Part shown: one piece after another, positions 22,836 through 33,400 of the stretch
How positions within the stretch are numbered: position 1 is the stretch's first letter
Layout: every line of letters begins with the position of its first letter
Assembly (NCBI RefSeq): GCF_003945595.2
Contig: NW_024104452.1
Span: 124,001-188,000 of the forward strand
Direction of reading: 5' to 3'
Origin: Pipra filicauda
Lineage: Eukaryota > Chordata > Aves > Passeriformes > Pipridae
Length of the DNA stretch: 64,000 nucleotides
Translations under genes and position numbers: made by a program
The notes under the pieces: generated by a model
Told to the model about the DNA's origin: nothing
The model's database searches: none
Seen by the model: only the letters and a program-made list of their open reading frames with translations

Positions 22836-22864
22836 TCTCTTTACATTTCAGTCTTTACACTACA
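22836..22864 (+). promoter_or_regulatory. APP: APP mRNA 29-nt stability element (counterpart)
   Basis: The stretch begins TCTCTTTACATTT and ends ACACTACA, about 200 nt after the stop codon. It aligns without gaps to the 29-nt human APP element described as a site for nucleolin and hnRNP C that controls mRNA decay, with a few substitutions in the middle. Conservation of binding is inferred. Confidence 0.65.
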
Positions 22865-22885
22865 TTATTAATGAATGTTTTTTGT

Positions 22886-22893
22886 GTACTGTA
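22886..22893 (+). promoter_or_regulatory. APP: miR-101 8-mer seed match
   Basis: GTACTGTA is a perfect 8-mer site for the miR-101 seed (ACAGUAC plus the A opposite position 1). It lies in a block that also occurs in the human APP 3'UTR (TGTGTACTGTAAAG), where miR-101 is known to repress APP. Confidence 0.7.
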
Positions 22894-23480
22894 AAGAGGT
22901 TAGCTGTATTTAACTAGTGCATGGATAGATTCTCTTTCCCAATTATTTATCATGTAGCTCCTTAGCCAGTTGTATATTATTCTTGTGATTTGTGACAAAA
23001 ATTAAGTCCTAATTGAAATATGCTTTAAGAATTGATGGGGGATGCTTTCTGTGTCTGTGGGGTTTAGCTGCTTCTCTTTGCTGAGCATTTTTTTCTGATC
23101 ACTATGCATTTTAAAGTAAAACAACATTTTTTAAAAAGTATTCCAGATGAGTTATTGAAATTCTTTTCTTCTGCAGCTGCATTTTATTGTACAGATTGTT
23201 GCTCCTGCTGTATTAGTGATGTAGAAATCATGGGAATACACATTCGTTTCTTTGTGCCTGTTTTATGTGCACACTTTAGGCATTGAAAGGTAAACTTTAT
23301 TTTCTTTTCCATGTATCTTTTTGATCTTAAAAAAAAAAAAATTAAAAAGAGTCCCTGTTAATTGTGAGCACTTCTGGGGGGAGAAGTGCCTGCTGGCCGA
23401 AAATTAACAGGGGTCCTCTGCAGGATGATTGTACAGAGCCATTGCTTATGAATTGACAGCTTTCTACACTGTGTTACATA

Positions 23481-23486
23481 AATAAA
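23481..23486 (+). promoter_or_regulatory. APP: Proximal APP poly(A) signal AATAAA
   Basis: AATAAA inside the block ACACTGTGTTACATAAATAA, which matches the human proximal APP site. A GTGTGGGCAAGAGTTTTCTT stretch follows as a plausible GU/U-rich downstream element. Human APP uses two sites about 260 nt apart; here the hexamers are 295 nt apart. Confidence 0.75.
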
Positions 23487-23775
23487 TTAAGAAAAGAACG
23501 TGTGGGCAAGAGTTTTCTTTGGAGGAAGAAAACAAAGATCTCTGAAAGCCATTTAAACAGAATACATGGATGTTCACACTGAGAGGGGGTTGGGAAGGGA
23601 TTTTCCCACAAGGATCGCGGCACTCACAGTCAGACCAGAGCAGAAGGCAGGCGGCAGCAAGACAGGGTGGGAAGGGGGGGTGCTGACTTTGGCACAGCTT
23701 CTCCTCTAGGATGTTGTCTCTTTTATTTTTTTCCCTTTTCCTTTCTTTCAGTTTGTATAATAGTGTTTTAATGTA

Positions 23776-23781
23776 AATAAA
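23776..23781 (+). promoter_or_regulatory. APP: Distal APP poly(A) signal AATAAA
   Basis: AATAAA within ATGTAAATAAATACATTCC, nearly identical to the 3' terminus of the long human APP mRNA, and followed by TGTAGTGGTGTGTTT as a GU-rich element. Cleavage is expected near 23,795-23,800. In mammals the long form is reported to be translated more efficiently. Confidence 0.85.
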
Positions 23782-23797
23782 TACATTCCTGGAGGAG

Positions 23798-26494
23798 CCC
23801 TGTTGTAGTGGTGTGTTTCTGCGCCAACCAGCCACCCTCGCTCTCACAGGGGAGCGTGGCACAGATGACTAACCAGCCTCCCGCCTCCCCATCCACCCCT
23901 AGGAGGCGTTTGCCAGCAAGCCCTCCCTCACCACTGCTGCTCCGATGGCTTTCTGGCAAGATCCATGCCCTGCAATGTGCTCCATTGGTGATGGCCAGCG
24001 GGAACCTCCCAGGCTGCGAGACCATCCAGCCTGGTGCTGCTGCCTCCCAGCAGGTGCCCAGGAAGGGTCAAACAGCATCAGGAGTAATTTTCTCCCAAAA
24101 GCTGCAGGGAGAGGGCAAAGCCATGGGGGAGCTGTGGTGCGTAAACCCCAGCCCAGCACCTTCTGCCCACTGTCCAGCTGAGAGCTTCCTTCAGCTCCTG
24201 GCCCTCCGGGAGCACACCTGCAGCACAGGGAGAACACATAACCCGCTCCACAGGGCTCATCTACCCAGAGAGGTGAGACCACAGGAGGCCAGTGGGTCTG
24301 ATCCTCAGGGTGGCCTCTGGACCCAGCTCACAGAAAGGACTCCTCAGACTGAGCTTGGAGATCAGTTGTTGGAGCTACAAGCTGAGTTGTGGAATAAAAC
24401 TTGAGGTGCGTGTTGTATGAAAAAGGAAGCAAATTACTGTTTCTCTACAGCAAATAGGTTATATTTGAGGGAATAGGTTACATTTGAAGGAAGAGCAAGG
24501 AGTAGAAGAGACAGTATGATCTCTCCAGGGAAAGCCTCTTAATTTGGTTTTTCTGCAGGCCATGGCAGCCTCTTCTCCAGCATCACCTGCAGCTTTTGTC
24601 CCTGCAGTGAGGTGAGGTGTGGCTGCAGTGGAGCTGCACAGCTCAGTTGAGTGGCTGAGCTGCTCCAGACCTCAGCTAGGAGAAAACAGAGAGTTTCAAG
24701 CGCTGTTGAACTCACTAGCCCTTCCCCATCCATGATCTTCCACAAAACCTTACCTGTTCAGCCAGTTCACCTGCTGGCCTGGGACACAGCTGTGCTGGCC
24801 AACTGGCCAGGAGGGGTGTTCAGTCACTGAGGGGACAGCCAGGGCAGGGAGTTTCACAAGCCATCTGCAAAGATTCAGGATGATGAGGAGGCGCCTGTTA
24901 CTATGAACCAGTAGTGGGAAAAACTGCAGAGCTTCCTATTGCCTGTTACCAACTAGACGTTTATTCCCTTTGCTCTTCCATCCCTGCGGCATCAAAGGAA
25001 TTCATCTCAAAGGATCAGAGCCCTGGAAACAGTTAGTTTTATTTGCAGGCCCTGGAGTATCCGTGCATTATGAAGAACTTACAAAATATCCACAGAGGAC
25101 TTAGCATCTCCGTTTTTAAAACTGAACTGTTGGGTCAGAATGAAGTGTGATGGTGAGCAGAGGCCTTCAGGCTCCAAATTGCTCAAAAAAACTAATTAAA
25201 CATTTTTTTTACTGATATTTAGGGTTAGATTTGTGTCTGTTTGTGTAGGTGTTGTTATATAGGTCATGTATATCCCCTAGAAAGGAATACATAAGACTTT
25301 CTTCTGTGTACATGTTCAGTATCATAGAATAAGATCCCACTTCGGAGGGAAGGCAGGATGTAATTCAATTTAGCTCTGTCTCATTAAAGAAGCATTATCA
25401 AAATTCCTTTTAGGAGAAGCTGGAGTAATCCATAAGATACAGAGGGCCACTGGCCTTTAGAGCAAATCCATTTATAATACCATAATCCCATGCAATCCCA
25501 GTTATAGAAAAATGCAATTGCTCTGAGCAGTAATTCCCAGACAGTCAAGCCTCCCGGTGTGGGTTTATGTGTCCAGCGAAACCCTGTCTTGCCTCTTGTG
25601 GATGTACTGTTAATAAATCACTCAGTTTTATGCACTGATTAAGTGATCAGGTTTTGCGATTCCCTCCACACAGATACTCTCCTGAAAGAAAGGCAATAAA
25701 TGCACACCGTGACGTGCTTGGAAAGCACAAGGCATGAACAAAGTTCCTGAAACTTCAGGAGGAACACTCCCACAGCTGCTGCAATCCTGAAAGCTGACGA
25801 GCAATTCATCACAGTTCCCAGGTAATAGCGACAGGGTCCTGCCCGTCTCCAGCCATGCAAGCTCCTTATTGTGGAAAGATTATATTAGGCATGAATAAAA
25901 ACAGTTTGATGGGCTCATAAAGTAGAAAAGCTGACAGAGGACAGTAGCTCAGTGCCTCACTTCCAACTGTGGGATTGATTGGGCATCACCCACTTCAGCA
26001 ATAAACTGAGCAGAGCCACTGCACGCATCTATGGGCTGGAAACAAAATTCCACTCCCCAGCCATGAGGAAATTACTCTTGGAGGGGTGGGGGAATAAATA
26101 AAAATATCTCTGGCTGTTGAGTTGATACATTTAATGGGAAAAGTCTTCGATGCTATGCCATTTAAACAGAATGGGGTTAGAGAGTGTTTACACTGCAGGT
26201 CCATCAGCAGAGCTGGTGGGGGCAGTGCTGGGCAGGGATGGGGGCCAGCCCCAGCCTTTTTAGCCTCTCACACACCTGCTGGGATTTGATGATGCTGGTG
26301 GTGCAGCTCTTGGTTGGTTTGCACTGGCTTGCTCAGATTAGTGGGTACCAGATGCAAGGTGAAACTTCAGAACATTGTCAGACGTAAACTGGTGAAGCCA
26401 CTGTAAAAAACACGTGTGTGCATGCCATGCTCTGTTTTCAGCACCTGCCTCTTGTTAAATTTGGCTCTCCAAATCAAAATGAAGAGCCAAAATG
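23798..26494. other. Intergenic, directly downstream of APP
   Basis: No recognisable gene. 23,800-24,400 is GC-rich with long overlapping open frames on both strands (the longest is 198 codons, + strand 23,808-24,404), but none has domain features and their multiplicity points to composition. A 19-bp tandem duplication lies at 24,453. A possible very diverged CR1 3' end begins at 25,321 (ATCATAGAAT). The rest looks unique. Confidence 0.75.
24453..24490. repeat. 19-bp imperfect tandem duplication
   Basis: AATAGGTTATATTTGAGGG at 24453-24471 is followed at once by AATAGGTTACATTTGAAGG (24472-24490). Two differences; probably replication slippage. Confidence 0.85.
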
Positions 26495-26590
26495 TCGGGA
26501 TATGGTTTTAGGTATGATTATGGTGGCGCTGGGGTGATGGTTGGACTAGATGATCTTGAAGGTGTCTTCCAGCTTTGATGCTGTGATTCT
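26495..26590 (+). mobile_element. CR1 LINE 3' end fragment
   Basis: TCGGGATATGGTTTTAGG, then GATGGTTGGACTAGATGATC, TTGAAGGTGTCTTCCAGCTT and a TGATGCTGTGATTCT tail. This is the standard order of the CR1 3' UTR and its ATTCTGTGATTCT-type terminal repeat. About 95 bp, 5'-truncated. An 8-bp inverted repeat (TTGGCTCT/AGAGCCAA, 26461-26490) abuts it. Confidence 0.85.
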
Positions 26591-27249
26591 CCATCCACCC
26601 TTGGTCTAGGAAAAGCAAACCGAGGCCTGGTGTTGCCCTTGCAGAGAACAGCTCACAGCAGCTGTATTTTCCATTAGATCTGTCATGATCCTTGCACAGC
26701 TCCAAAGTCTCCGTCCTCATTATATCTGCACTTACCAAAGCAATTTTGGGGCCTTCAGTGTGCAGCCAAATGGCTCATTTTTATTGTTTAAGCCTAATGG
26801 ATTTTGTGGGTGGTGGGTAAGCTGCTGTTAAAATGCCTCCAGGCAATGAGATTGAAAATATCCTAATGACATATGAGAACAGGTTACAAATAACACTGTG
26901 TGCAGTGTCCTGGTTGTGTTTCTCTGCAATTTTTCCACCACTTGGAAAAAAGGGGCTCGATTAGGTCAGGCCAGGATGGCTCTTCTTTCTCATTGCTTCC
27001 CGGTAATTCTCTCTTCCACCCCCTTCCTAGAAAAAGCAAGCATTAAATCTTCCCTGCAACTTTCTGCAGTCCTGGGAAATTTATTTGGCTGACTATACAG
27101 GAAAATCTTTTAAGGTTCCAAGTAGAAGTATTGGACATTATATAGAGGTAATGAAATATTCTGGGCTTAATGAGGTTCTTAGTTAAAGCTGAATTTGGAC
27201 ACTGAATTAGAGAGTGAGTCTCCCTAACCAGTGCCTTCCATGTGGGGTC
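26591..27249. other. Intergenic, no gene seen
   Basis: Unique-looking DNA between two CR1 fragments. I see no repeat or coding signal. Confidence 0.7.
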
Positions 27250-27657
27250 TAGACCATCTCTTCTATGAGGAGGGACTGTAGGAGCTGGGCCTGTTGAGTC
27301 TGGAGAAGAGAAGACTGGGAGGGGATCATAAAAATGTCTCCAAGGTGGATGCCAAGAGGGCGGTGCCAGACTTTTCAGTGGTGCCCAGCAACAGGACGAG
27401 GAGCAACAGCCATAGACTAAAACCAAAGAAGTTTCATCTCAACATGAGGAAGAATTTCTTTGCACTGAGGGTGGCAGAGCACTGGAACAGGCTGCCCAGG
27501 GAGATCGTGGATCCTCTCTCTGGAGACATTCCAAACCCACCTGGATGTGTTCCTGTGTCACCTGTGTCAGCTCTAGCTGACACTGTCTGGGCAGAGGGCT
27601 TGGACTGGATGATCTCCAGAGGTCCCTTCCAACCCTAACTATTTTATGATTCCATGT
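27250..27657 (+). mobile_element. CR1 LINE 3' end (about 0.4 kb)
   Basis: Contains the end of CR1 ORF2 and its 3'UTR: the 'F.LEKRRLGGDH' tail, 'LNMRKNFFALRVAEHWNRLPREIVD' in separate blocks, then CTTGGACTGGATGATCTCCA, GAGGTCCCTTCCAACCCTAA and a TATTTTATGATTCC tail. One open frame (27,294-27,638) still reads through most of the CR1 tail, so decay is moderate. Oriented as APP. Confidence 0.92.
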
Positions 27658-29879
27658 TTGTTACCCAGTTTCTCTAAGGCAGATCACTGGAGAAAAGCAT
27701 CCATATCAGTTTCAGATAGGGTATGACCTGGATCAAAAGGTAGGCATTGGTCTTTTTGAGTGCTGCTAATTAATAAATAAGTGAAAGAGAGAGAGAGGAA
27801 AAAAACTAGCTGGCACCTGGCAGACACTCCTCAGCAGGGGCTGACCGGCACCTGCAGGAAGCAGATCCTTGAAATATCTGTGACACTGCTGCTGGTCCAA
27901 AACAGGATGTGGTAATTATGGCTATTTTGAGTCCCTGAGCACCACACCAAGTCCATTTAGCTATGCCCAAGCCCTACTTCGGGCTACAGCTCTGAGTGCA
28001 TTTCAAGCACAGGATCATTTTTGCATTTAATTAGACTGGGGAAAAAAACAGAAAAAAATCCCATTTACCCCATATGCTGCTCCTGGAAAAAGGATTTATG
28101 GAAAAAGCTGTGCACCCCTCCAGCCCCTGCACCCAGATGGGAGCAAACCCAAGCTATGGCCAGCAGCAGCCCCTGCCAGGCTGGCAGGAGGGAACTGAGC
28201 TCTGGCATCTTAATTTGACTTTTTAGAGCCCCTTGGGAAGGAAAAAAGCAAATCTAGAACAAATAAACACTGCGGAAGTGGGTTTTATTTTCCTTTTAAC
28301 AGCCTTATCTCTCAACCTGCTTTGTAAGAAAAAGAGCACGGTCTATTTTCACAATGTTTTTGTGTGAAGCAGCTGGTTGGCATGTGGGGAGGGTTGGAGG
28401 CCATGCCCCCATGGACTGTGCTGGCCAGCAGGCCATGGACACTTGTCACTGCATTACAGTGACACCTAGCTGGGATAAAATTGCAGGCCCAGGACACTCA
28501 TCTGGGGCTGCCTGGAGGGAGCATTCCAAGCCCTGCATCTGGCCCTGCTGTGTGGCTGTGCCTGCCCATGCCTACCATGCTGAAGTCGATGCTCCTTCAC
28601 TGAGCATTGGCCCGAGCATCTGGAATGTTCAGGCTACTAAGGGATGCACCAACATTTTATGTTTATTTAGGATCCAGCCCAATCCTGACTAGTTTGATGC
28701 TACAGAATCACGTCAGCATCAGTGAGGACTGGAATCCTACTCCACGCCTCACACACATGCTGCCCAGTGATCACATGGGGGTTCTGGGCTTATTGACACT
28801 GTAAGGGCTGGATCTGGGGAGCTGAACCACAGCCAGACTGGATTTAGCACCTGGGCAGTCAGGATGAAGCCCCTGGTCTGCTGCCAGGACAGTCTTGACA
28901 CAGTGCTACAAAAGATGATCGTCACCTGCCTCGCAGGTACAATCATTAGAAATGCCTTATTTGCAGCAGCATAAAGTCTCCCCAGAGGTGACATAAACAA
29001 CGAGCTACAAAAGACTGAACTGCAATTAGCCCAGTATTTTTTTAAAATATCATTTGTACCCATTACCTATACTGAGTGTTGTAGTCCAGTTTGCCTTTTG
29101 TTTCTCTGGCACAGAAAATCTGCATTGCCGAGGCACTTAGCTGGTTCTGACAATAGGATTGCTAGAAAATCTGCTGTGAAAGTCTGTGGACTGCCAAAAT
29201 TCAGTAGCTGCAAGAGTGTCATAGTCAACAGCCTGCATTTTGCAAAGCCTAAGTTTTACATGGTTGATATAAAAAAACTAATATAAAAACTAGATATAGA
29301 GAATAAAATTCCCTATTCAATGCCCCAGGATAGGTGTTATCCTTAAAAGCCCCCATAAATGAAGGGGAAGTCAGTAGGAGCAAGCCAGTGACAGCAAAGA
29401 AAAGCTGCTTTCCCTCAAGACGGGCTGGCCAATCCTTTCTCTGCTGCTTGCCCAGGACAGCTCTAACATCACAGTTCTGGCCTGGTGCAGAGAAGGTGTC
29501 AGGACATCCTCTATCAAAGGTGTTGACACATACTGAGTTGTCATGTGCCCACATAGAGTTGAGCAACTCAGCCTATTCTAAGAGAAGGAAACGCCTGGAG
29601 CCACAGAAGGGTTTTATCCATGATTCAAATCCCATTTATGATCAGTATTTTACCCAGAAACAACCACATCCCTGCTGTAACCCTTTCCAATGCATAGTCA
29701 GCACTCTAAGCTGGGACCAGAGGACACCTTCCAAAGGGTGTAGTACACACCAATGGAGGCTCAAAGGAGAGAGAGAAAATTCTGATTGGCACAGCATAGT
29801 ACTGGCATGACCAAAGCTCTCCTAAACCAATCCAGAGAATAAGAAATACAGAGTAGGAGAAACACATAAATGGGTATAT
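27658..29879. other. Intergenic, no gene seen
   Basis: About 2.2 kb. A short AGAGAG-type purine run lies near 27,785. Around 28,100-28,560 the DNA is GC-richer with overlapping open frames on both strands and no domain features. An open frame of 158 codons (29,334-29,810, +) is unrecognised and probably chance. Confidence 0.7.
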
Positions 29880-29965
29880 AGTGTCAGAGCAAAAGTCCAC
29901 CTAAGCCCAGCATCCTGCTTCCCATGGTGACCAAAAAGGGAAGGCTGGGGAAGGGTACAGGAGAT
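29880..29965 (-). mobile_element. Ancient CR1-type 3' end fragment
   Basis: GTCAGAGCAAAAGTCCACCT, AGCCCAGCATCCTGCTTCC and GTGACCAAAAAGG follow the reverse complement of the old amniote CR1 3' end ('GGATACTGGGCTAGATGGACCTTTGGTCTGACC'). Diverged; the far edge is unclear because a younger CR1 begins close by. Confidence 0.55.
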
Positions 29966-30003
29966 TCCTAGATATCCACTGTGTTCCACCACAGATATCT
30001 CAC

Positions 30004-30494
30004 TTTGTCCAGATGCCTCACTTCAGGAAGGACATTGAGGTGCTGGAGCGTGTCCAGAGAAGGGCAACAGACCTGGGGAAGGGTCTGGAGCACAAGTCCT
30101 ACAAGGAGCAGCTGAGGGAACTGGGGGTGTTTAGTCTGGAGTAAAGAAGGCTTGAGGGGAGACCTTATCACACTCTACAACTACTTGAAAGGAGGTTGTA
30201 GAGAGGTGGGGTTGGCGTCTTCTCCCAAGCAAGAAGAGACAGGACAACAGGAATTTGCCTCAAGTTGTGCCACAGGACATTTAGGAAAAATTTCTTCACT
30301 GGAAAGGTTGTCAAGCCCTGGCACAGGCTGCCCATGGCAGTGGTGGAGTCACCATCCCTGGAGGGATTTAAAAGACGTAGATGTGGCACTCGGGGACCTG
30401 GTTGGCCTTGGCAGTGCTGGAGAAACAGTTGGACTCAATGATCTTAGAGGTCTTTTCCAACCTAAACAATTCTATGATGCTGTGATTCTGTGAC
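30004..30494 (+). mobile_element. CR1 LINE 3' end (about 0.5 kb)
   Basis: Starts in the RT-tail region: in pieces it translates as FRKDIEVLERVQRRAT, LGKGLEHKSYKEQLRELGVFSLE, then a stop. It ends with GGACTCAATGATCTTAGAGG, TCTTTTCCAACCTAAACAAT and TCTATGATGCTGTGATTCTG. Multiple stops show a dead copy. It lies immediately beside an older CR1 fragment of opposite orientation. Confidence 0.92.
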
Positions 30495-33400
30495 TGAGTG
30501 TGTGGTAGATGGTACAAACCTTGGAGAACATTGAACATCCACCACCCCTGGTCCAGATAGGCCCATCTAGAGCGTGGCAGTGCAAGGTGAGGCTTTGATG
30601 GGATGCAGGCATTTAGGCCCTCTACATAATAAAAATGCCACAGCAGAGTTTGTCTAGCCAAGATAACTGCTACTGCCTTTGGCCTGTATTGACATTTTAA
30701 TGCAGAATCACTTCTGTGACAGAGAATCATTACAGTAAAACCCAATGCTTTTAGGGGAGTGACATGTCTGAGAATCAACTCTAAATTGTCTGAAAGTATA
30801 TCAGTCCCACCAAAGGACTGAATCATCATTCTGAGCATGACTTTGATCAAATAATATAATGCTTAAACATAATGATTAAACAACATAATGCAAATAAGAA
30901 TGATAATTTTGCAGATTCCTCCCACCTTGTCTAGGCTTCTGGCAATATTAAAGAATCAGGATTTGGCACGATTCTACTTGAATTTGCTACTGACCTTGTG
31001 GTTAAGCTAAACAATATAAATGCAGATTGAAAGTGGCTTCAGCTTTCAAATCTGAACTACAGACAGAAAAGTAATTTCAGTACGGTGACAGTAAGTGGTA
31101 TTTTGGACTTCTCTCTGTAAAACCACGTTAAAAAAGCAGCACTTAGAAAGCTATGGGATGGCTGACTGTCACAGTTACAATAGACCAGCTTCTATGCACC
31201 TCAGATCCTGGTCGAGGGAACGGGCTCAAGTTCAGTGAGTTTCCACACCCCACTCACCCATATTGCCACCCCAAGGTAAACTCCATCAGATTGTAAGTCC
31301 CTCCTGCCTTTGCACCAAAACCACATGAATCCCATCCTGGGAAGATGCCTGTGATTTCACACGACTGCTCCTGGGACAGAAGGAGTACAATGGCGTAATG
31401 AGACCAGGTGGTGCCCACCCTTCCTACCACTCTTCATGGAGATGTGCCAAGGAAGCCAGTTTTCCTTCCTGTCTTTCCTGAATTGTGGGCTTAGCACCAT
31501 GCCAAGCTACCAACTTGGGTCCATTCAGTGTGCCATAACAAAGAGATACAGCTCTTCATGACTTCAGAGTAAGGAGAGTTAGTTAATCTCATCACAGTTT
31601 CTATTCTCCAATGACAAGCCCAGTGACAGGAACCTTCCTCAGCATACAGGGCACAAGAAGGCTCAAGGCCTCAGCTGCAGAGGTGACAAACCTGCTTTTC
31701 CCATTTATTGCAGCACAGCAGCCTGCCTGCACAGAGGGATGGCAGTTCAGCATTTGGAGGGGGGGGTCTTCTGCTCAGCTTGTGCCATCTCATATCATAA
31801 AGTAAACTGAGCTTTGGAGGAAAAAAGAGCTTAATAAGGTTTCCGTAATGTAGTCATGAGAGTTCGGGGGTTTTTCATCCAGATGGGGGAAGTTGTGGAA
31901 TTCTGTCTTAAAAATCAGTTTAATATAAAATAAACGAGGAGCAAAAACCTCAGCTGTATTTTATGAGCAGAAAAGTAAACCTTGCACAGTTTCTGGAAGG
32001 AGGAGACATACAAACCTACTTTCTGGGAAGGATTTATTGCCCTACTTTAAGAGGAAGCAAAGACAGAGCTCTGAAGCCCTGAGGATACGGAATAAACACC
32101 CACATCCTCTGTTTTTCTTACTGGTTTGCTCTAAAGGGCTTTCCAATCATTAGCCTGACTGTAAGAACTCATCTGAGGCTTGGGAACCAAAGACATTAAA
32201 AAAAACCCCAAACCCACAGCTTTTATGTACAGCAGTCTTGTATTGATCTGCCTAAAGTCATGAGCCCTGGCATATGGCTTTGTGTGAGAGCTGTAACAAG
32301 GTTAGCTGAAAGAAGAAGCATTCTGCAGCATTCACAGTCCTGTGCATTCGAAACATGTGCTTGAGCAATGCAAGATCCTGAGACTTTAATATATTATGCA
32401 TTCTTATCTGCCTTTCCATTTCAGGACCTTGAAGGTCTACTCACATCTCACTTCCAAGCACTCGGCTGCAGTCACATGGATACAGCTGCTTGTGATTCCG
32501 TGGTCAAAGCACCAGGGTGAGATTATCCAGTCCATCATCAGCCCAGATGAAATCCCTGAAGCTGCTGAGGCTGACACGGAGCAAAAGATCATATTGCCCT
32601 TTTCTCATTGTAAAATGGCCCTTAAAAAAACCCAAACCACTTCCAGAGCATGCTTGTGAAAGAAAGAAATTCTGTGTCAGAAATCTTATCAAGTTAGCAT
32701 ACCTAAAATACATACTTGTTCAAAATGCAATGCTATGTGCAGGCAAGACACTAAGAGTCAGGGTTTTAGACTCAGAAATGATCATAAAGATTCACTTTCC
32801 CCCCAGAAAACTCCCTTTCTTAATCTGACATTAAGCAAAAACACAAACACAGCTAATACCTAATCAAACAATTTCATGTGTTGGTTGGGAAGGAAGATAA
32901 AAAATGCTACTCTTATTTCTATTTTGAAATGCTTGGGAGTCCTTTAAGATCTGCAGCTCTACAGAGCTTTATAAAATACACAAGATTCTCATTAACATAG
33001 GCTTTTATATCAAAAGTTCAAATTTAACTACACCACTCAGGAAATGGTGCAAGTCAAAGGCCATAATAAAAGTAAGCCTCTATCTCACAGTCAGCCACGT
33101 TAAGAGTACACACTTGCAGATGCATCTCTCTCTAAAATGGTAGTAAACACCAAATACGTGCACAGTGTAGGTAAGTCAGTGTTTGCTGAATGGCATTTTA
33201 AATGGCTCCATATGCTTTTGACTAAACTACTTCATAATGTACACAATAAAGTCTTCAACATTTTGCTAGTGCGTAATGTTTCTTTCAGTTTTATGGTGCA
33301 GCAGACTATTACACAACTCAAAAATAAACCCTGGCTCCATTAACACGAACCCATGGATTTGTTTATAAGTCTGCTCTGATTATTTTCTTCCAACCTGGCT

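Larger units (their letters stand above)
22635..23797 (+). other. APP: APP 3' untranslated region
   Basis: About 1.16 kb of non-coding mRNA from the stop codon to the distal cleavage site. Long blocks resemble the human APP 3'UTR as I know it: ACACAAGTAGATGCCTGAA, CTTAGCCAGTTGTATATTAT, GATCACTATGCATTTTAAAG, TGCAGGATGATTGTACAGA, and the terminal ATGTAAATAAATACATTC. The part between the two main poly(A) signals is clearly less conserved. An A13 run at 23329-23341 could prime oligo(dT) internally and mimic a 3' end in cDNA data. A GT-rich stretch just past 23,800 fits the downstream element of the distal site, which sets the end used here. Confidence 0.9.

Noticed and set aside
25321..25400. ATCATAGAAT as the start of another reverse CR1 end
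   Set aside because: The following sequence does not carry the TTGGAA..GACC block; too diverged to call.
30368..30850. 160-codon reverse frame
   Set aside because: Its start is unremarkable and its end runs antisense through a CR1 3' end; no domain.
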